Origin: Amblyornis subalaris
Taxonomy: Eukaryota; Chordata; Aves; Passeriformes; Ptilonorhynchidae
Assembly (NCBI GenBank): GCA_018881555.1
Contig: JACAXG010000308.1
Coordinates: 237,804 to 301,803, forward strand
Direction of reading: 5' to 3'
DNA length: 64,000 nucleotides
Numbering within the stretch: position 1 is the stretch's first letter; every line of letters begins with the position of its first letter. The notes below the pieces were generated by a model. The model did not search any database. It saw only the letters and a program-made list of their open reading frames with translations, and was not told the origin of the DNA. A program made the translations under genes and the position numbers. This document shows positions 13,201 to 25,999 of this stretch, piece after piece.

Positions 13201-14920
13201 GCTCACCTGGCTTGTTCCCAGGGAGGGAGGGGAGCCGTGTCCTGCCCTGTGCCAAGCACCACTCCCTCTCCCCCTATTTTCCCCTGCCCTAGGCCCCCTT
13301 CGCCCTGCCATGAGCCGGTTCAATGCCACACCAGAAAATTACTTGCCTTTTTTCCCCCTCTTTTGCCTGATNGCTGTTTTCCGTCGTGTTAGTGCATCCA
13401 GGCACGGCTTTGCTATGAGCATGAGCCAGCAGAAGGGAGCAGCAGGCAGGCAGGAGGAGATACAGGGAAGGAGGAGGCATCTTTTTGGCAGCAGAGCTGA
13501 TACACCTTCTCGTCATGTCCTGTGGAGCCTTACTCTGCCAACCACCCAACTAAATGGTTCTGCTATAGGAAGGGCATGGATGAAAGGCACAATAACGCTG
13601 GGAGCCAGAGCAAAGTGAGATAAAATACTGTCCTGGAAGCAGTCCAGCTCTGTGCTGTGTACACTGTTCTGCAACCTTGGCATCACCTCCTTGGTGCATG
13701 AAGCATGAGTTGTTTGCCATTTCGCTGGTCTGTCCCAGGTTTGGCTCACCCCACAGCAGCTAACTAACAGTCAAGCCTCCTGTGCCCAGNTTGTTCTCTT
13801 GGCTTCCTTTAGAAATGGAGAAAAGAGTCAGGCACACCCAGGCAGTGATTTATGCAGCCTGGCTGGAGATGGGGTCTATCTGGAGGTGCCAGGGGAGCCA
13901 GGCCACTGCCCTTGCCCAGGGGGAGGCTCCTCTCCTTTAATGCATTCCCGTGTCCAACCGGGATCGTCATCAGCCGGGCTCTCCTCTTGGAGAGAGACTG
14001 CCAGGCATGCTGCCCATCATCCCCAACCCCTGGTGGGAGCGTGTGGGGCCACGGCCCCAGCACAGAACATTGCCCCCCATTAGGGCCAGTGGTGACCTTG
14101 GCAAGCACAACTGGTGGAGTTTGGGGCAAGGTTGGGTTGTAAGTTTTGTTTCCATTCCATTTGAACTTGCAAATGTACTTTTCTGTGATGATTATTTTAA
14201 GATAGCCCCAGTGCTTCAGGGATCTCCTAATTATCTGAGTGTACTTTATCCAAATGCATCCCCAGGATGGCTGGTGCAAGGGCTCACAGCAGAGAAGGCA
14301 ATGAGAATGTAAATGGAGAGGTGAAATATCTCCATGAGGAATCCAGGTGCCATTGAGTTCTCACCAGAATACAGTTTGTTATTTGTTCTGGCACGTGAGC
14401 AATGACCTAATCTGCCATAAGATAAAGTCCTAAAATATAAACTGTTACCAGAATGCTCTAAAAGTATGGTGTTGGTAACACACAGAGAACTTACTATGAG
14501 TGGGAGGTATTCCCAAATGGAAAGGGGAAATAAAAATATGGGGGCGGGGAGAATACAAATAAAATCAGGAACTTGAAAGCAAAGCAAAGCAAACCTTTGG
14601 TTACAAGATAGTGCATTTCTGATACCCCACAGGAAACAATTCTTTTGGGCCATGATTTGAATACCAGTTCAGTTTGTCCTAACTTTTATTTTGGCAGTGG
14701 ATATGATGATAAGATGTTTCAGAGGTTGAATTAGATTTGAAATTTAATTGTGTAGAAGACTCAGAACACAACAAATGGAAAATAATCCTAGTTGGTACGA
14801 GGCTTCTCATTACTGAGGCTGCAAATTGTTTCGAAAGCAAGTTTTTCCTTCTCGGATTACTTCCCTGAAAATCAAAGAGTGAACCTGGCAGGGCTTGTTA
14901 TAGCAAAACCAGAAAATTAC
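7273..14920. other. Long unique stretch without a recognised gene
   Basis: No coding exon, RNA gene or mobile element is recognised over about 7.6 kb. Sequence quality is good, with few N bases. Parts at about 7620-7920 and 8590-8720 are AT-rich with dense homeobox- and octamer-like words and may be conserved non-coding sequence, which only alignment could show. The 13.0-14.1 kb part is more GC-rich, with overlapping ORFs in several frames that I reject as genes. Confidence 0.5.
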
Positions 14921-15210
14921 CGAGGGGCATTAATACACTTGATGTGAGTAAATAATTCGGTTTGCATTTCGAGGATGTAATATCCTTGACTGAACTCTCG
15001 GCAGCTCGAGATANGCAGGCCTTTCATATGAATATTTGCATGTGTCATTCTGTTGTTGCAGATAAACAACCACGGGGTTCTTTGCACGTTCCATAATGTT
15101 GTTATCGGTTCTGTGATAAGACCAAATGAAAGCGCTTTCTTTCTTTCCTCGTGACGCAGCTCGGCAGCCAGAACACCCTTGGGTTTAGCAAACCTGGAAG
15201 AACCACTGTA
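14920..15210. promoter_or_regulatory. Possible conserved non-coding element (speculative)
   Basis: A block free of recognisable repeats. It contains an octamer-like ATATTTGCATGTG near 15030, several short AT-rich homeodomain-type words (GGCATTAATACAC, GTGAGTAAATAATTC) and a GCACGTTCC word. This density of transcription-factor-like words, with no repeat signature and no open frame, is what conserved enhancers often look like. Nothing in the sequence alone proves conservation or function. Confidence 0.2.
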
Positions 15211-18200
15211 GCTGCACAACCNCTTCCTCAAGCCCCCTTACTTTTACCCTGGCTTAGATAAGGATTGAGATTTATGGAAAAATCCATCTGTCTCCTGTGC
15301 TCAGTGAAGGGAATAACTTTTCTATTTTTTTTTTAACCCTGGAAAGGCAAAGATCAGGTTGGGTGACAACCAAGTTTGAAATTTTAAGCACTGAAAAGAG
15401 ATCCTGGAAAGAGGGGGAAGTAGATGGAGCCGAGGAGCAACAAGACTTAAATTAAGCAGATATTGATTTCACTGAAATGAACATCAAGTTTTATTGATCC
15501 GAGAGCTAAATATTGACTGAAGCATCCTCATGTGTTCCCTAACCCTGGGCAGTTGTTTTTCCCCTGAAACAGGTTTCCTTCTTTTCCTTTGTCCCTTCCC
15601 AGAAAATAATATCTTACCTCAGCTGCTCTAAACTTGTGGTGTTTTTGCAAAGCCAGCGTTGTTCTCCAGCTCGCTGTTGTAAACATCAGAGACAGGAAAA
15701 ATGGCTGTGACTTTATAAATCGATAAACCCCTATGCCCAAACAGCTATTAACAAACCAAAAGGTGCTTGGAAACCCAAACAACCTCTTAGAAAGTAATAA
15801 CAAAAGGCTCTGCAGCACAGTCAAGTTCTTGGCTCCTCTTACAGAGAAAATNTTTCACAAAAAAGGTGAAATTGCACTTTGAGAAAGCGATGATTTTTGA
15901 TTCCTTGGGGAAAAAATGATTACCCCATTCCTAATGCTGTCTAAAATATTTTATTGAACTGATCCTTTATTACCTTAATGTAAATGCCAGTTNACAAGGA
16001 CACAGGAGCTTTGCAAGTAGTGGAGAAGTGAGAATTTGGAGGGAAGGAGCAAAATAGACAATATGGGCCAATACTGAAACAATTACTTTTGAACTATAGT
16101 GGTGGATATACTTCTGTGTTCAGGTGATGGAAATTCAAACATTGCAAACCCCAAAGGGCAGCTTCATGATCGCAGCATGTTCATCTGGGCAGGTGCAGGC
16201 TCTAGGTGAGGAAAAAGGGCTTTTGCTATGGATCTTGTGTGTCATTTAGGTTGAAATATTTAGAAATGTACAAAATTCTGAAATAGTTTTCAGGATTTTA
16301 TAATGCTGAAGGTTCTGCATGCTGCACGTGGAAGGCTGCCCAGGAAGGCAAATCAGTGAGGATCATATGGTAACACAAACAGGAGGAAGAGACAAATTCT
16401 CTCCAGGCAAATTCTTGCTTTTTGAAACACTAAATCCTTTTGTTTCNCACTGAAAACGACTTCACATTGGATTTGAAGCAATCACGAAGTGTGGAGACAG
16501 GGAGCCTCCACTGACTTTCTCTCTGTGGATCAGTTACCTCTGATCCTTGAGCGCCTGAAATTGTGAGGTTGGGCAGCTAAGGAGAAAACCTAAGTGGAAT
16601 TTAGACCTGCATTGTGATAAGTTAGAGAGATTTCACATTGACTTAGTTANGAAATTGCTTATTTCACCATGAGGAAGTGGCCTAGAGGGAAAGGAGTGGT
16701 TGACAGTGAGCCCCTGTTNGCAGCAGATCACCACTGGAAGAGTGGTCTTGGGTTCCTTGGCTCTTGGAGCTTGAAGGACAAGTTTTGAGTAGAAAGTCCA
16801 TAACAAGTGAACCACTCAAATGTGGGGTAAAAGTGCCTGCTACCAAGAGAAATAAAATAGTGGGAAAGAGCAGGGGGTGGAAGGGCCCAGTGCGATGCCG
16901 GAGAAGCTCCGTCCGTCAGGCAGTGGGGAACGGGTGTGAGTTCAATGGCTCAGCNGCCATCTGTGCAGGGTGTTTGCTTTTTGAGAGCCTGTGCTTGCTC
17001 GGGAAGGGAGATTGTGACAGGAATAAACATCCAGCTTTCAAATTTTATTTGAAACGAGAAGCCTGCATTAACAGAAGTGACCTAACAAACCAAGGAATGA
17101 TTCAGGCTGGCAACAAATGTGGTAAAAAGAGCTACAGTTTTAGAAGGATCATGACATCCTAAGATCACTAAATTCCTGAAACAAATGGGCATCCTTCAGC
17201 ATGGTCACAATATGATGAGCTGGGAGTCATTCCCATCACCTCCTCCTTAAAATTCCTTTGCCTGAGGTAAGATGGGATGACTTCTGGGTGTCTTGCAGAA
17301 CTGAAGCAAGATTTTTCTTGTTACCAGGTACTTTTACTGTATTTTTCCCTGAGATTTCATAAAAATAGCCCTGAAGGAAAAATTTTTATTCCTCTCAAAA
17401 CGATCCAGATTCTTGGAGAATTTGGACGTCTTTTCATCTTCTCAAAAATACTTGGGGATTTTCTCCCTCTCCTCTCAACATTCACTTCAAATTCCACCTG
17501 CTGACAAACCAGACGGTGCCAAGCTGCTGCAGCTCCTCTCCAAGGGTTGGGATCAGACCAGGACAGGCTGGGAGTCGCTGCCAGCGACGAGTNGCAGACG
17601 TTTTCCTTTCTGCTCACTGAGAAATGTGTGGCGATGCCTTGAGGCCCTAAATAGAGCTGGGGTTTCTCCCTGCGGCACCTTTGTCCATGGGCAAGGGACA
17701 AAAGGAAAAATGTTAGGGAGATTCGTTTGTGAGAACAAATGAACAGTCCAGGGAAGCAGCAGTAAGGTGGGGGTAGTGAGGAAAGACAGAATATTATCAG
17801 TAGATATGATGGGGAATATGACAAGCTTCACAGCAAATCAGTAGACATTTGTAAGTCATTAATTAGAGATTAAATAATTATTTTAAAGCAGAAGGTAAAT
17901 TGAATTGGTTTCTTTGCAATGTAGCAAAATTTAGAGGGTGAAATACGTTTTAAATGAGGCATTAAAGCTGCAAAGGTAGCGCTGGTTCTGCCCATTGCCT
18001 TGGGATCTTGGTTATGAGATTCTGCCTTTCACAAACTGCTGGGTTGTGTGTCAGATGCACTTTTGGCTCTGTTTTGATGTGGGACATCACAGATGCTTGG
18101 AATACACGGTCACAAGGAGAACATGGAAGTAATGGAAGGACTTATTCATAGCTTGATATCCCAAGGGAATACCCTGTGATATACTGACTGTGTTAGTGAG

Positions 18201-19820
18201 TCAGATGAGATTTGACTCATGAAAACTGCTGTGCAAATCCATAGAGAAAATTCAAATCACACCTGACTTTGAAATATTTCTCACTTCCTCCTGTTGTTGT
18301 TCACAATCTCAAACCATCCTGAGACCAGAAAAACAAACTCTGGAAGAGAGAAGGTCTTCCCTAACTCTGGTTCTCCAGAACAACAGGAATCTTTCACAGA
18401 AATCCTGCTCCTTTGACAATTTGAATACATTTTGCAGCCCTACAAAGAGTGAGGTATTTCAAAAAAGGATTCAGTGAGTACCTCGCCAGCCAGGCACCCT
18501 TTTTCTTGTGACTGATCTCTGCAAAACTTCAGCAGTATAGATGTAATAATGCTCATTTCAGGAAATGTATGTTTGCATTTATTCTGGCTCTCTAGGAGAT
18601 CCCAGCAAATGCTGCAGGTTAGGATGTTATTGGAGGGAAAGGACCTTGTGGCTACCCAGCATATTGTAAGTTCTAGCACATTTTACTAACATTTGCATAA
18701 ACAGCACCCACGGCCAAAATCAATGTCCAGCTTTGTAAACAGCGCTCTACCTTCATCCCAAGTTAATTGTTTTATATGAGGAGTAGGTCCTGTAATGATT
18801 TTTTTTTTTTAATCATTCAAGCCAGTCATGTTTGCAAACCAGTTTTGCTGTCGGTTTTATTGACTGTTCTTCCAGAATTTCTCCCTTGGCAAGTTTCTTA
18901 TAGTTTCTTGTTTTCTTATCTATTAGAACCAGCAAGTGAACTGAGAGGACGAGGGTATGGCCTTGCTTTCTGTTTCCTGGAGGTGACAGCAGCCTGTGCA
19001 CTGGGGTTTACTGAGCACGTGGGGATGGAGTGTCCCTGGAGAGCTCCATCCCCATGGCTGTGCGCAGGTTGACTCAGCAGTCACAGCTTTTCCCAAGAGT
19101 CCAGAGGCAGAGCTGTATTTTTCTGCTTTGTATCACAACTCCTGCTAAGGAAATGGTGTTATTTGTCTAGAAAAAGTGGCTGAGCCGCATCTTCTCTGTG
19201 CCCTTATGCTGACAAAATTTTGTGAGATCTGTCTTGAAACGAGCATGGGTTCTGAATACACACTCGAATTTTAACGTAGCTTTTGATACTCCACCATAGA
19301 AAAGATACTGCGGAGCTACCAAGTCATCAGCAGGCAGTTATCTCTTCTATTGTAGGAGTTTTCAGCTGAAACTCTCAGGAAGAATAAACTCTATTTGAAG
19401 CTAATGGCTCTTTTTATCACTGTAAGTCACATACAGCTGAACATCAGGTGCTTGGATGAGACCACCCAGCTCACAGGTCTGCTCTGACAAATGGAAGAGC
19501 TAAAGAGCAATCTCCTCTCTCATTCTTCGAACCACANAAGGGAGCAAGTTGAAAACTCTGGTACCAGGCTTATTATTTTTTGATGTTTTAAACCACTATT
19601 TCTCTCTTGCCTGTGTGTTCTTCTGAAGTAAATGCTGAGTGCTGCAGTGCTAATCCTCAGCACACAGTCTGTCCAAGGTGATTTAAACACAGCCTTGGAA
19701 ATCCAAGTGAATTTAGTTGGAGTAAATGTGAGGTCCCTAAAGAAAAGCACTAAACAGTGCTATCAGATCCTCACTGGGGTGCAGAGCTAAATGTAGGCAC
19801 TGCAGTCTCTCTGTTGCTTT

Positions 19821-19855
19821 TGGAATACTGACATCTATGAATGGAATACTGACAT
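19821..19855. repeat. 21-bp tandem duplication
   Basis: The 14-base word TGGAATACTGACAT occurs at 19821-19834 and again at 19842-19855, exactly 21 bases apart and with differing linker bases. It is a small local duplication with no known function. Confidence 0.8.
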
Positions 19856-20362
19856 GAAACCCTAACAATTAAAATAGCCTTGTGTAAGGTGCAAGGAATT
19901 TGTTACATTGATGCAGCCTGGAAAAAAGAGGGTGTGGTCTCTTTGGAACAGTGGAATCTGTGTCTTACTTGAGGATTATAAATGGACCAGGCTTACATTT
20001 CCTTTTATCAGTGAAGGACTGTTTAGACGTAGTTCTTTATTCCACTAATGTTTTCACAGTAGGAATATTTGAGATTTCCTCATTCTGAAATACGTGTGAG
20101 TCTGGTGTCAGCCAAATCTCCACCAACACCAGAGACAAAACATTTCAGATATGCACACACAGATCACTAACAATTTTTAGTCCTTTTAAGAAGGTCTTTT
20201 GATTATTTTAATCCAGCCTTATTGTCGATTGCCACTGGCTCCACCTAGTATATATTTGAGTGAAGCTCCTTTTATGAAGAAATTCAAAAAAGAATTTAGA
20301 ATTTTAGGTGACCTAAAGGTAGGATTTTCTTAATTTGAATTTTTTAAATAGAGAAGACACAT

Positions 20363-20405
20363 ACACACAGTGCTCCCAGGAAAAGACACACACAGTGCTC
20401 CCAGG
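20363..20405. repeat. 25-bp tandem duplication (CACA...GTGCTCCCAGG)
   Basis: The 18-base word ACACACAGTGCTCCCAGG is present at 20363-20380 and again at 20388-20405, a period of 25 bases. The CA run inside the unit probably helped replication slippage. Confidence 0.85.
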
Positions 20406-22503
20406 CTCCTGCTTTTGGGAGGGGAAGCTGGAGTACAGAGGCACTTAAGGAAAGCAGGGCAGAGAGAAGCTGATATTCTGTCAATCAACTTAATAAAAGA
20501 GACACTAAATATTAGCAGAGGAGAAAGTGAAAAGGTGTCATGTAGGTTTAGTGGGAATAACTGTTTGCTCTCTGTAATCATAACTCAATGAACAGATCTG
20601 GGGAAATGCCCATTTTGTGTGCAAGTGAAGGAACTTTGGGCTGTGAAACGTCAATTAAAGTTTTCAATTAGTGTGCCTAGATGGGAAGTGGATGTTTATG
20701 AGTCATAAAACAGCACATTAATGGTTCTCTGCTGATGCTGAGTGATCTCTTTGGATCAGAGAAGAGTAATATTCCAGTCAGCAACTCCACCTACACAGGG
20801 CTCAGAGAGAGGCGGCTTTCTGAAGGCTCCTNTTCCTCTCCATTGACAATTTAGAAAGCCAAAATATGTGACTCACTCTGACTGGTTCATTTTTGGACGG
20901 TGAGACTTAAGGAGGTGAGTCTGTCATCTCCATGATGCAGACCCTTAGGCACTGTTAAGCTACCAAATGGATTTTAAAGTGAAAATTGAGGCCGAACTTC
21001 TTGTTAGGGTGTCTGTCATGGCAAACCTGGATCAAGCAGCCTGGCTGTGGAGTTAAGCAGCCTTACACTTTAGAATTCTTTGCACTTTTCCTGGGCTCAG
21101 TTTCAAGCTTTTATGGCTCTTTGCTCTCAACTTCTGTTCCCCTCATTTCTCGATGATGGAGTTGTGCCACATCATTAGCTGTAAGATGTATGGCTGTAAA
21201 CGTTCAAAGAATGATGGATTTTATTATGCTGTCGCCACAGCCATGTGGAGGAGGCCATCTTTAATATATTATTGATGCTCTAAAGCATTATTTTTAATAG
21301 CATTGTGCGCTGGGAGAATGCTGCCAGTGGCACGGAAGCACAGATGAAGATGAGTTCTGGAGCAATAATCCAGTAGCGAGTCAGTCCCTCTGAAGCATCT
21401 CTGCTTGAACGTGTGCACTCTTTTACTTTGAGCCATCAGCTGTGGAGGAAGGATGTACTGCTGGAAATGCAGGATAATTTGACAACTTTTAATTAATTTC
21501 TATATCAGCAAAAATCACATGGGTAGAAGCTGACACAGTAAATGTTTGCTCTTTGTCAGGCTTAGCTAAATGAATTCCCTGTGGCAGGCATTGGACATTG
21601 GGGGCACATGGCTTTGTTGGAANTGGTTCGTGCATGATTTCCTCCTTTGCCTGCATTTTTGGTTTGGATATTGGTTTGTTTTTCCTTTTCTCACCCATAA
21701 AACTGAAAAATTAGTGTCTTTTCCAACTTACAGTCTCCNTAGGCAATTCCAAATCTGGAGTTACATTATGCCACCAAACATCTAAGTTTAATCTCCTCGG
21801 AACGAGGAATTTTATTTCNAATTTTCAGTTCTCAAAAGCATGGATTTCCAAACATCTTCCTTGCCAGCATGAAAGTTTGAGTGGGTGTCTGCCCCAGGGG
21901 TGAGCACACATGATGTGCTACTGCCACACTGGCCTGCCAGAGCCCAAAGGGGAGACAGATAACCCCCTGGGAGAGTGAAAATACCATAAAAGAGATGTGC
22001 TGAAATTTGTATTTTAGCACCCAAATTCAGGCTTCTGTGCTCTTATTTTGCTCACCTCTTGCAAAGTGGAAACAGGGTTGAACATCGTTATTTACATTTA
22101 CGTGTTGTAAACAGCCAAAGAAACTCTGCAGCCTGACGTTATCCAGAGGAAATGAATCTGTTTCTCTTGTTCCATGTTTTTAAGGAGAAATTCAGTGCTC
22201 TGCCTTGAGCTTTTCCCATCAGAGGAGATCTCTCCCAAAGGGCCCCCAGCTGTCTGAGGCTCTGTGTCTGCACACGAAAGGCAAAGGGAATGGGATATGA
22301 CAGACTCTGATGCTTGAGCTGAAAAACAAAACCCCAGCAAATTCCAGCAGTGAGAAAGGGGGCAGGAGGGGATCATTTTAGGCCAGGCTGGACAATTTCA
22401 CGTGCTCAGGAGTGATTGTATCTTCTGGCTGGTAAATTTAAAAGGCTAATGAGTTACATGGATTTTAACACGTCCTGGTTGGGTCTTAATAAAGGCAACA
22501 GGA

Positions 22504-22580
22504 TATATTATACATATATATATATTTATATATATAAAACAGGATATAGTTTATATATATATATATATATGTATGTATGT
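22504..22580. repeat. TA-rich microsatellite, internally duplicated
   Basis: Two TA-rich arms, each introduced by ACAGGATATA (at about 22498 and 22539), suggest one unit of about 41 bp was duplicated before the TA runs diverged. The right arm ends in a short GTAT repeat (about 22570-22580). The tract is self-complementary and could extrude as a cruciform. Confidence 0.9.
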
Positions 22581-25500
22581 AAAATACAGAGTTCTAAATT
22601 ATGCTGCCACTCTTTATTCTTTTTTCCACACTTGTCAATAAGAACAATATTTGTAACTTCTTTTCTTTTATTTTCCATCCTGAAACCCAGTCCCAGCAGC
22701 TTTGTTGTTAGATGAGAACTAGTGAAGTTANAGCAATGTTCTTGGTCACCCAAAAGGAGCAGAAAAGCCTGTAAATAACAGCTCCTCATTGACTGAAGTC
22801 AAAAGGCAATTTCGAGAAGTCTCTGATGTTCCTCATTAGCTGTGTCCTTTAAAATCCTGCCCCNGGAAGCTAAAAGCAAATCCCTGTGAGCCTCCAGTCC
22901 TCAAAAAGAAAGCAACCTTTGCTCCCTCAACACTGCAAACCCTGACCCACTGCTCTCACTTTCTTTGGGCTTCTATATAAAATTATGAAATATTAATTAT
23001 AACTCTTCTCCAGCAAGAGATCCACAAAGCATCCTTATTGAAAAAACTGAAGCATTCCCTGCTGATTGTTCTGCTGGTTTAAAGTTAGTGCTCTGCAAAA
23101 ATGGCAAAGGGTGTGCCAAAGCAAATGTGGAAATGGCAGGTTTTTCCATGGAATGGAAATTCTCTCCTATGAGAGAACTTCTTGTCCTGAGATACAGAAT
23201 CCCTACAGGTAAAACAAAGGAGAAGGGGAAAAAAAGTGGGGAAAAAAAACATGGAGAGAAAAGCATGGATTGTACGGCATTTATTGTAGGTCTCGGGGGT
23301 TTTTTTTAAGGTACCGAATTANTGGGAAATGAAGTTTTGCTTTTTCATATGTTATATGCATTCCTTGCATGAGAGATGTTATGCAGATATATCATCAACT
23401 TTGGCCTTTGCATTTGCTTGAAAGTAAAATAATCTTTAATTGGGTAGGGATATATGGAGAGAAAAATGCCCTTTCCAGCATGGTATTGGGACCTGTTCTC
23501 AAACTGGAGCATGTGACTGGTTGTACGAGATTCTCCATGAAAAATCAGCTGCTTATCGCCCAGATCCTTGTGGGTGCCACTTCTCCTTCCCTTCCCAAGG
23601 AGTCCTTAGCACGCAGGATCCAGCTCCANGGCTCACAGCAGCAGTCCCTGCCCACACAGCCAACACGATCCCCCGGAATGAGGGTGCCAGGGCTGAAACG
23701 TGAGGAATTATCTCACAGGAGGTTAAAAACTCAAAGAGAAAAACTGAATCTTTCCTAACAAACTGCTGCCAGCTGCAGCACCACTGTTTTCCTCCTTTTG
23801 TCCAGCCCATTGCTCCCGTTCGGGGGAATGACATTTTAATGGCTGCGCGTTCGTGTTCTTTGCCTGTCCTCTCTCCAAACGAAGCTGCTGCTGCTTCGCC
23901 ACGGCCAATCTGCAAATATCAGTTTGGATATTTATTTGGGTTATTTCTATATATTTATATATTATCTAAGAATAATTATATGTTATGTATATTATTTGGA
24001 TATATTATTATCAGTGTGGATAAGGAGGGAAATGTCGGCATCAGCCGCCAAACTGAAGTGACGTCGGTGAAACGGCAGGGGTTTGGTTTCTTTGAAGTGA
24101 TCCGTACCTTTAAGTGAGGGTTTCACCTTCTTCTCTCTTACCCTAGGGAAAGGCAACGTGGAATTTCTGACAGATGAGCCAGGAAATCATAGCAAAAATC
24201 ATGCTGGACTTTTTCTTTTTTTTAGGATGATGAATTTCACTGAAAGTATCAGCCAAGTTTTAGGGGGTTGAGTGGGCGACATCANTTCTAAAACTTCTCC
24301 TTTACATATTTTTAATTCTGAAATGTCTGNTTTTTTCCACAGTTGCTATCTTTGTGGGGGTTTTTTTCCCCATTGTTTTCTGTTTTTACCCATGGCATGA
24401 AGTGTTACTGTTAACCTTGTCACTTGTAAGCTCTGCTAGTGCAGAGCTATACATTGAAATTGGTAGAGGAGGTGTGAGACTGTGGTGGGTTTATACCTGG
24501 CCTCCTGCCTGAGCTGCCTGAGTCAGTGAGAAACAGCTTGAGAGGTGTAGATAATGTTTACTTTTCTAAAATTAATGTCCTTTTTAAAGGAAAACAAAAT
24601 AATTTAAATATTCCAGGTAAGAATCAAGGAAGGTGTTTCAAGACCACACCACCTCACTGGCAAACCTGTCAGGAAGGTCCAGAGAAGTCCCTGGAATGAC
24701 ACTGCTCTGTGTCATTCTGCTTTCTGTCAAACTGCTTCTCCTTCCATAGGCCCTTTGAGATGAGTAAGGCAACAAATGGACAGAATATTGCCTTGGAAGT
24801 AGCAGCTCTTGTTACTGATTGTCTATCACAGATTTTGCCTTTTTCCTTGCATTTTGTTGTTTGTCATTTCCTATGAAAGATGGCTCGGTATAGCCTATAT
24901 AGCCCTTCCTCAGATTCATAACACTTAAGAATTATATGCAAATATATTGAATATCACCTCTGTTTGATTGCATTAAAGAGCTGCTTTAAAGCCAATAGTC
25001 TTTTGATAGTAAAACAGCAAAATAAAGCACATCCCTGTGAGGACAAACAGCCTATTTACTAGCTGTCATCAATCATGCAGGAAATAATGGGCTGTGAGGA
25101 ACTAATGAAAAATGTTTTGGAGATGCTTTGTGTACAAATGAGAGGGTTTGCATGATAACACAAAGATAAAGCTAATTTCATAAAGCACCTCACAGTCTGA
25201 ACAAATAGTCGTAAATCAGCTGCAGTGCTGAGCAAAGGCAATAACCACACAAACCCTCCTCATCAGATGCTGAGAACTGATTTCTTTATTTGACTTTTAG
25301 AATCGTAACATCTATAATAAATTGGTGGAGTCATAGAAAAAAGAAAGGATGGAAAGGAGTACCTGGTGTCTAGCCAATGGACTTGGGGCTTGTGGCCAGA
25401 TAATTAANTGTTAATTTAAAAAGTAGTAACGAAACCTAAAGTAGTTCTCNAAACCTAAGGAGAACAGGGAAGAAGTTGGGACACGATGTCTGAGGGGCAT

Positions 25501-25950
25501 GACCTTTCAAATCCAGGGAAGAGAGGAGGAGAAGCCACCATCAAGCAAAGCACAAACAACCCGCACAGTGTGACGGCCAAAAGAAGGAGATAAAATCACT
25601 GACCAAAACAGTTATTCCTTCCCTCCCACTGCCAGGGGGCAAAGGGAATTGTTNTGCTGTTCTTAATGTTAGAAAGGCTGTAGGTTTTTTATTTCTTTTT
25701 CCTTGATCCATCTCCAGTCTCTTGCAGCTGCCCATGTCCCATCATGCTGGGCATGGAGAGCTGCTCGTTCCCACAACCTCCTCTGCTCCCACTGCTCTTC
25801 AGGCTGAGCAGGCCCAATTTTCCCAGCTTTCTGACCTTCCCTTTGTGCACGCACAGCACAGGGATGTTTCCTTCCCTCCAGGAGTAATCCCAGAGCTGCA
25901 TGTGTGTATGGCATAAATATGGACTATGGAGTGATATCCAGCGTATACAC
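22581..25950. other. Unique sequence with a second TA-rich patch
   Basis: No exon or mobile element is recognised. At about 23930-24015 there is a degenerate TA-rich patch (short runs such as TATATATTTATATATTAT). The remaining ORFs are short. Confidence 0.5.
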
Positions 25951-25999
25951 CACTGTTTGCTATGTTCTATATATTCTGTATACTCTATAGCAAACAGTG
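25951..25999. repeat. Perfect 13-bp inverted repeat (hairpin)
   Basis: CACTGTTTGCTAT at 25951-25963 is matched by its exact reverse complement ATAGCAAACAGTG at 25987-25999, around a 23-base TA-rich spacer. The arms are perfect and the spacer hardly pairs. No flanking target duplication is obvious, so I cannot assign it to a transposon family. Confidence 0.85.

Larger units (their letters stand above)
15211..22503. other. Long unique stretch without a recognised gene
   Basis: No exon, RNA gene or mobile element is recognised. Two small tandem duplications are visible and listed separately (19821-19855 and 20363-20405). A plus-strand frame at 16764-17162 (132 codons) is basic and Cys-containing but has an N codon, no recognised domain and no splice or promoter context. 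The AT-rich part at about 21160-21330 is repeat-free and could be a conserved element. Confidence 0.5.

Noticed and set aside
13040..14312. Several GC-rich ORFs on both strands
   Set aside because: They overlap in different frames, some contain N codons and none has recognisable domains or exon borders.
16764..17162. 132-codon basic frame
   Set aside because: It has an N codon and no recognised motif, and is within the length expected by chance in a 64-kb window read in six frames.
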